Assembly (NCBI GenBank): GCA_903888515.1
Contig: CAISTY010000048.1
Location: 1 to 55,213, forward strand
Direction: 5' to 3'
DNA length: 55,213 nt
Origin: Akkermansiaceae bacterium
GTDB taxonomy: Bacteria > Verrucomicrobiota > Verrucomicrobiia > Verrucomicrobiales > Akkermansiaceae
Part shown: piece by piece, positions 51,205 through 55,213 of the stretch
How the letters are laid out: each line of letters opens with the position of its first letter
How positions within the stretch are numbered: the first letter of the stretch is position 1
Translations under genes and position numbers: made by a program
Notes under the pieces: model-generated
Database searches by the model: none
The model's input: the letters and a program-made list of their open reading frames with translations, nothing else
Told to the model about the DNA's origin: nothing

Positions 51205-51801
51205 TCAGGTGATTCTCACGGTCCTCATCCGTTCCGCGACGACGAGCGCGGTGATCTTGGCGAAATCCTCCTCGCGGGTGGAGGATAGCAGGACATAACT
51301 ATATTTCCTCCAATGCCGCATTTCATCGCGGGAGCTGGACATGCGCAAGGTGATGGTTGCCTCGCTGTCGGTGCCCCGGCCGGACAAGCGTGCGTGCAAT
51401 TCTTCCTCGCTCGGTGGCATCACAAACAGATCCACCGCTGCCTGCCGGATGTCCGGGTCCGCGCAGTTCCGGATCTGATCCGCGCCCTGGACATCGATGT
51501 CCATCACCACGTCCACGCCGACCTTGAGATAGGACAAAACCTCCGCCTTGAGCGATCCATAAAGATGGCCGTGCACCACCGCGTGTTCGAGAAAATCCCC
51601 TGTTTGCAGCCGGTGTTCGAACTCCCCGCGGGTGAGAAAATGATAATCCCTGCCGTCCACTTCGCCCGGACGCGGTGAGCGGGTGGTGCAGGAGATCGAA
51701 TACCGCACCTCGCCCGCATCCGCCAAGCGGCGGCACAGTGTGGATTTTCCCGAACCCGATGGGCCGGAAACCACGAGCAACATCCCAGTACGTGCGAACA
51801 T
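51205..51801 (-). CDS. gmk: Guanylate kinase
   Basis: The 198-residue protein has the P-loop VVSGPSGSGKSTLCRRLA, the GMP-binding stretch SISCTTRSPRPGEVDGRDYH, HGHLYGSLKAEV, DVVMDIDVQGADQIR and LSGRGTDSEATITLRM. It phosphorylates GMP to GDP. It lies downstream of a degraded region and is transcribed toward mrp, 137 bp away. Confidence 0.96.
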   Translation of the reverse strand: MFARTGMLLVVSGPSGSGKSTLCRRLADAGEVRYSISCTTRSPRPGEVDGRDYHFLTRGEFEHRLQTGDFLEHAVVHGHLYGSLKAEVLSYLKVGVDVVMDIDVQGADQIRNCADPDIRQAAVDLFVMPPSEEELHARLSGRGTDSEATITLRMSSSRDEMRHWRKYSYVLLSSTREEDFAKITALVVAERMRTVRIT

Positions 51802-51870
51802 GGGCGGATCATGACGAAACCCCGCGCTCTTGGCAAATAGAGAAAAGACGCAGCTCGCACTGTTAGGGTT

Positions 51871-52070
51871 TTACCACAACCATCCATAGAGCGCCAACGT
51901 GAGAGCAATCACCACCATGCCACAAATCAAGCCCGGGCGCGAGTGATCGAGCGGAATTTCACGATCTTCTGCAAATTGCGGATTGCCTGCGTGCGCGAAT
52001 CCACCGACCGTTAGCCAACCACCATGCTTGTTCCGGTATTTCCAAAAACAACTCGAGCGCTTGGGAAGAC
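51871..52070 (-). pseudogene. Possible C-terminal remnant of a membrane protein
   Basis: A start-less minus-strand frame reads FWKYRNKHGGWLTVGG, EIPLDHSRPG and a hydrophobic end LICGMVVIALTLALYGWLW, then stop. The pattern looks like the tail of a transporter, with no ATG/GTG/TTG before it. It overlaps the regulator fragment on the other strand, so at least one of the two is fortuitous. Confidence 0.3.
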
Positions 52071-52345
52071 ATCACGATGGGATTCAATCCACGTCCGAGA
52101 AAGCCGTCGAACTGGCGGCGTTGCGCGCCAAAGAGGGTTACATGAGCCACTGTGAATGCACTCCCGGAGCACCCGTTCGGATCGTGGAAATCCATAACCC
52201 ACTGCAACGCGTCTTCGAGCGTTACCCGCGGGCGCTTGCCATGGAACTCCGGATGCTCGAGCAATGGTTTGGCACCCGCGTGGTCCGTCACGCACTCCCT
52301 GGAGGACGCGAAACTCCTCCAAGGGTCGTCTTTGAAATTTCCTAA
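51983..52345 (+). pseudogene. Truncated DeoR/COG2345-like regulator (sensor domain without HTH)
   Basis: The 120-residue frame contains FRYFQKQLERLG, VELAALRAKEGYMSHCEC, VRIVEIHNPLQRVFERYPRA and a final RVVFEIS, the layout of the C-terminal domain of COG2345-type winged-helix regulators in which a Cys-rich site binds a cluster or metal. The DNA-binding N-terminal part is missing; the bases before it carry a different, opposite-strand fragment. It is probably a decayed gene. Confidence 0.45.
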
Positions 52346-52420
52346 AAAAGAATGATGGTATCTATTAACTGCATGACGCCGGTTCAAATTGCGTCAAGAC
52401 TGCCCCCACCACCCAATGCC

Positions 52421-55054
52421 ATGAAACATCCCAACTTGGTCTCTATCGCCGCACTTGCCATCTTGTTGGCCACCGGTTGCAACAAACCCTCAACCGATGT
52501 CGCCACACAGATCGCCGACCTCGAACGCAAAACCAACGAAGCCGTCGAACGGCAACAGGAACTCGAGCAACAACTCGCCGATCAGAAACTCGCCGCCGAA
52601 CGTGAGGCCATCGAGCGCGAGAGAATGCATATCGAAGAGGCCCGCGCCGACCTCGAACGGCAACAGGGCGAGACCGCAGCCGCCGAGGCCGCAAAAATCC
52701 GTCAGCGTGAGGAGGCCCTTGCCACCCGCGAGGGCAAGCTCGAACAACTCCAAGCCCGCATCGAGGAAAAGCAGGACGAACTCGATCAACGCGCCCAACA
52801 ACTCAGTGAGCGTGATCGCGAACTCGCCGGAAGTGAAGCCCTGGATTTCAAGGATGAGGGAGCACAACAGGCACCGGTGGGCGACTATGGAATGTTTTAC
52901 GATGCGCTGTCGTCCTATGGTTCGTGGTTCGAGACTCCGGACTATGGTTATGTCTGGCAACCCGTGATCGTGCGCGACACCACATGGCGCCCCTACTTGC
53001 GTGGCCGCTGGGTTTGCAGTGACCGCGGTTGGACCTGGATCTCCGATGAACCCTACGGCTGGGCCACCTATCACTATGGCCGTTGGGCGCGGCTCCGCAA
53101 CCACGGATGGATTTGGGTTCCGGGGAGCGAATGGGCACCTTCCTGGGTCTCATGGCGGTATAGCGACAGGCACGTCGGCTGGGCACCGTTGCCACCGGAA
53201 ACCCTCGCCTATCGTAACCACCACTGGGATTCCTCGGTGGATGTGGCGTTTGGCATCGGCGCCTTGTGGTTCAATTTCGTGGAAATCCGTCACTTTGGCG
53301 GCCCGGTCAACCTCCATTGCCAGCCCTACAGCCAAAATAACATCTTCATCCAACAGACGGTCAATGTCACTAACATCCATGTGCAAAACCACCAGGTCAT
53401 TTGCGGCGGCCCGCGCTATCGCGACGTGTGCGACCGCATCGGCCGCCCGATGCCATTCTATCGTTTGGATATGGACCGCCATGACAGGCCCGGGCGTGAT
53501 TCGCTGGCGATGCAGCCGAAATTCCAGGGTGACCGCTTGAGGGTTGCCGCACCTAACATGGATGTCGCATGGAACGACGGGTTGAAGCCAACCCGGGTCA
53601 AAGGCCGCTTGGAATCAATGACCGTGGAGCGACCCAAAGGGCTCAGTCCGGAAATCACCGAGCGCTTCCGCACCAACCGCGAGGAAAACCGTAACAAGGC
53701 CGCACAAGCCATCACGGAACTCGGTGGCCGCGAAAAATTCAACCAACGCCGCATCGAACAACTGGAGGGCAACCGCCTGCAGGCCGTCGAGGATGCACGC
53801 AAAATCGCCACAGCCCGTGAAGCCGACAAGAGATCCGTGCGAGACAAGGGAACAAATAGGATCGATCGCAAGGAGCCCCGGCCCGATCCCGCTTTCCAAC
53901 AAAACCAACGCGATCAGGCTCTCAAGAAAAAGCAGTTGGAGGCAGAAAAAAACCTCCGCGATCAGGCGCTCAAGCAGCAGCAGTTGGAAGATGCCAAAAA
54001 CCAGCGCGACCAGACTCTCAAGCAACAGCAGTTGGAAGACGCCAAAAACCAGCGCGATCAGACTCTCAAACAAAAGCAGTTAGAGGCAGAAAAAAACCAG
54101 CGGGACCAGACCCTCAAGAAAAAACAGTTGGAAGATGCGCAGAACCTCCGCGATCAGGCACTCAAACAACAGCAACTGGAAGACGCCAAAAACCAGCGGG
54201 ACCAGACCCTCAAACAAAAGCAGTTGGAAGACGCCAAAAACCAGCGGGACCAGACTCTCAAACAAAAACAGTTGGAAGACGCCCAGAACCAGCGGGACCA
54301 GACCCTCAAGAAAAAACAGTTGGAAGATGCACAGAACCTCCGCGACCAGGCACTCAAACAACAGCAACTGGAAGACGCCAAAAACCAGCGGGATCAGGCA
54401 CTCAAGCAACAACAGTTGGAGGCCGCCCAAAGCAAACGTGATCAGGCGCTCAAACAACAACAATTGGAGGCCGCCCAGAACCAGCGTGACCAGACGCTCA
54501 AACAAAACAAGTTAGATGACGCCCAAAACAAACGAGACCAGGCACTCAAACAACAACAGTTGGAGGCCGCCAAAAACCAGCGCGATCAGGCGCTCAAACA
54601 AAACAAATTAGAGGACGCCCAAAACAAACGAGACCAGGCACTCAAACAACAACAGTTGGAGGCCGCCCAGAACCAGCGGGACCAGACTCTCAAACAAAAC
54701 AAGTTAGATGACGCCCAAAACAAACGAGACCAGGCACTCAAACAACAACAGTTGGAGGCCGCCCAGAACCAGCGCGACCAGGCGCTCAAACAAAAACAGC
54801 TAGAGGACGCGCAAATCCAGCGCGACCAAATCCTCAAGCGGCAGCAGTTGGAGGCAGAGCAAAACCAGCGCGACCAGGCATTCAAACAAAAGCGGTTAGA
54901 GGAGGATCAAGGCCGCCGCGACAAGGCACTCAAGCAACAGCAATCGCAGGATAACCAGCACCGTGAGCAAGCGGACCGCCAACAAAAGGAAAACGAAAAA
55001 CAACAGGAGCGCAAACTCGCGGACGACGAAGCGAAGAAGCGGCGCAACCGTTGA
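52421..55054 (+). CDS. Lipoprotein with DUF6600-like domain and 22 tandem coiled-coil repeats
   Basis: The 877-residue protein has a lipobox (LLATGC, Cys20), a Glu/Gln-rich coiled coil (about 30-140), a Trp/Tyr-rich DUF6600-like domain (about 155-330: YGSWFETPDYGYVWQPVIV, DRGWTWISDEPYGWATYHYG, HGWIWVPGSEWAPSWVSWRY), a basic linker and 22 repeats of 16 residues (NQRDQTLKQKQLEDAK type, residues 495-846) with a short charged tail. The repeats predict a very long helix. It is probably an envelope-anchored filament or spacer protein. The upstream Met at 52352 lacks the lipoprotein signal. Confidence 0.85.
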   Translation: MKHPNLVSIAALAILLATGCNKPSTDVATQIADLERKTNEAVERQQELEQQLADQKLAAEREAIERERMHIEEARADLERQQGETAAAEAAKIRQREEALATREGKLEQLQARIEEKQDELDQRAQQLSERDRELAGSEALDFKDEGAQQAPVGDYGMFYDALSSYGSWFETPDYGYVWQPVIVRDTTWRPYLRGRWVCSDRGWTWISDEPYGWATYHYGRWARLRNHGWIWVPGSEWAPSWVSWRYSDRHVGWAPLPPETLAYRNHHWDSSVDVAFGIGALWFNFVEIRHFGGPVNLHCQPYSQNNIFIQQTVNVTNIHVQNHQVICGGPRYRDVCDRIGRPMPFYRLDMDRHDRPGRDSLAMQPKFQGDRLRVAAPNMDVAWNDGLKPTRVKGRLESMTVERPKGLSPEITERFRTNREENRNKAAQAITELGGREKFNQRRIEQLEGNRLQAVEDARKIATAREADKRSVRDKGTNRIDRKEPRPDPAFQQNQRDQALKKKQLEAEKNLRDQALKQQQLEDAKNQRDQTLKQQQLEDAKNQRDQTLKQKQLEAEKNQRDQTLKKKQLEDAQNLRDQALKQQQLEDAKNQRDQTLKQKQLEDAKNQRDQTLKQKQLEDAQNQRDQTLKKKQLEDAQNLRDQALKQQQLEDAKNQRDQALKQQQLEAAQSKRDQALKQQQLEAAQNQRDQTLKQNKLDDAQNKRDQALKQQQLEAAKNQRDQALKQNKLEDAQNKRDQALKQQQLEAAQNQRDQTLKQNKLDDAQNKRDQALKQQQLEAAQNQRDQALKQKQLEDAQIQRDQILKRQQLEAEQNQRDQAFKQKRLEEDQGRRDKALKQQQSQDNQHREQADRQQKENEKQQERKLADDEAKKRRNR
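53903..54958 (+). repeat. 22 x 48-bp in-frame tandem repeat
   Basis: Twenty-two units of 48 bp (16 codons) run without interruption. Unit types K-K-K, K-Q-K, K-Q-Q and K-Q-N recur in blocks, for example the NKRDQALKQQQLE / NQRDQTLKQNKLD pair, showing duplication of multi-unit blocks. Confidence 0.95.
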
Positions 55055-55116
55055 TGCTTGCCGGCGGCCTCACCCTGGTCTTTATACACATTTTTTGGAT
55101 CTCCGATCACCATCTT

Positions 55117-55202
55117 GGTCGCGGAGCGACCGCATGATGGTAGCCGTGGGTTTCAACCCACGGTTTACGGCATCCCATGAGGGATCGCGTCGCGGAGCGA
55201 CG
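55117..55202. repeat. REP-like cluster of three perfect hairpins
   Basis: ggtcgc-gga-gcgacc (55117-55131), ccgtgggtt-tc-aacccacgg (55144-55163) and cgtcgc-gga-gcgacg (55188-55202) are three perfect inverted repeats within 86 bp, downstream of the repeat lipoprotein and close to the window edge. Confidence 0.75.
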
Positions 55203-55213
55203 CCTGAAACCAC

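Noticed and set aside
54080..54885. Minus-strand hydrophobic ORFs over the tandem repeat
   Set aside because: They are periodic antisense shadows of the 48-bp coding repeat.
1..55213. tRNA or rRNA genes
   Set aside because: No cloverleaf with a T-loop-like ggttcgaatcc or rRNA core sequence was recognised while reading intergenic regions; a covariance search would be decisive.

Overview
The window is a moderately GC-rich bacterial chromosome segment, most likely from a member of the Verrucomicrobiota or a close PVC relative. This is inferred from gene content: a Gld-like ABC operon with a DUF4340 protein, a DUF1080/Gfo-Idh-MocA sugar cluster, an EboB-type TatD hydrolase, an RCC1/Ig giant protein and 7-bp-phased intergenic repeats. 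No rRNA or tRNA gene was seen, so the taxonomy is not proven.

Region 1 (about 1-12.1 kb) is an arsenic/mercury island. After a transposase end it carries a degenerate FmdB-like protein, an ArsR regulator, a small thioredoxin, a thioredoxin-NosL-like fusion, an ArsP-type permease, a CcdA-like protein, and then hgcA and hgcB, the corrinoid protein and ferredoxin pair known to methylate mercury. HgcA has the diagnostic N-V-W-C-A-A-G-K cap helix and HgcB has the C-M-E-C-G-A-C motif. A second half follows directly: a second arsR, thioredoxin-coupled arsC, a Cys-tailed thioredoxin-like membrane protein, a second CcdA-like protein, arsD, arsA and acr3, with ATGA overlaps. The genes read as one metal-detoxification programme with two redox relays and mercury methylation in its middle. 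This is the most important content of the window.

Region 2 (12.1-17.2 kb) is a mobile or defence-like stretch. It holds decayed ORFs, a coiled-coil membrane protein, an MqsA/HigA-like antitoxin with a SecB-like chaperone but no visible toxin, and a truncated DNA methylase joined to a broken nuclease. An approximately 80-bp direct repeat occurs at 452 and at 16356, immediately before a start codon each time, and brackets Regions 1 and 2.

Region 3 (17.3-41 kb) is chromosomal backbone with some accessory metabolism: the EboB-like hydrolase, a SprT-like protein, the four-gene Gld-like ABC operon, PTS enzyme I, an ammonium transporter, a TonB-dependent receptor under a cobalamin riboswitch, panD, a URO-D-like/Gfo/DUF1080 cluster, queA, a DEDD exonuclease, prfB with its programmed frameshift, and a two-domain siroheme-decarboxylase-like protein. 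Region 4 (41-55.2 kb) has a secreted RCC1/Ig protein, ileS, lspA, nrdR, mrp, gmk and a lipoprotein with 22 tandem 48-bp repeats.

Short heptad-phased repeat arrays sit at many gene junctions (1243, 18145, 20921, 22949, 23712, 46806), and REP-like hairpins occur at 14905, 16150, 39817 and 55117.
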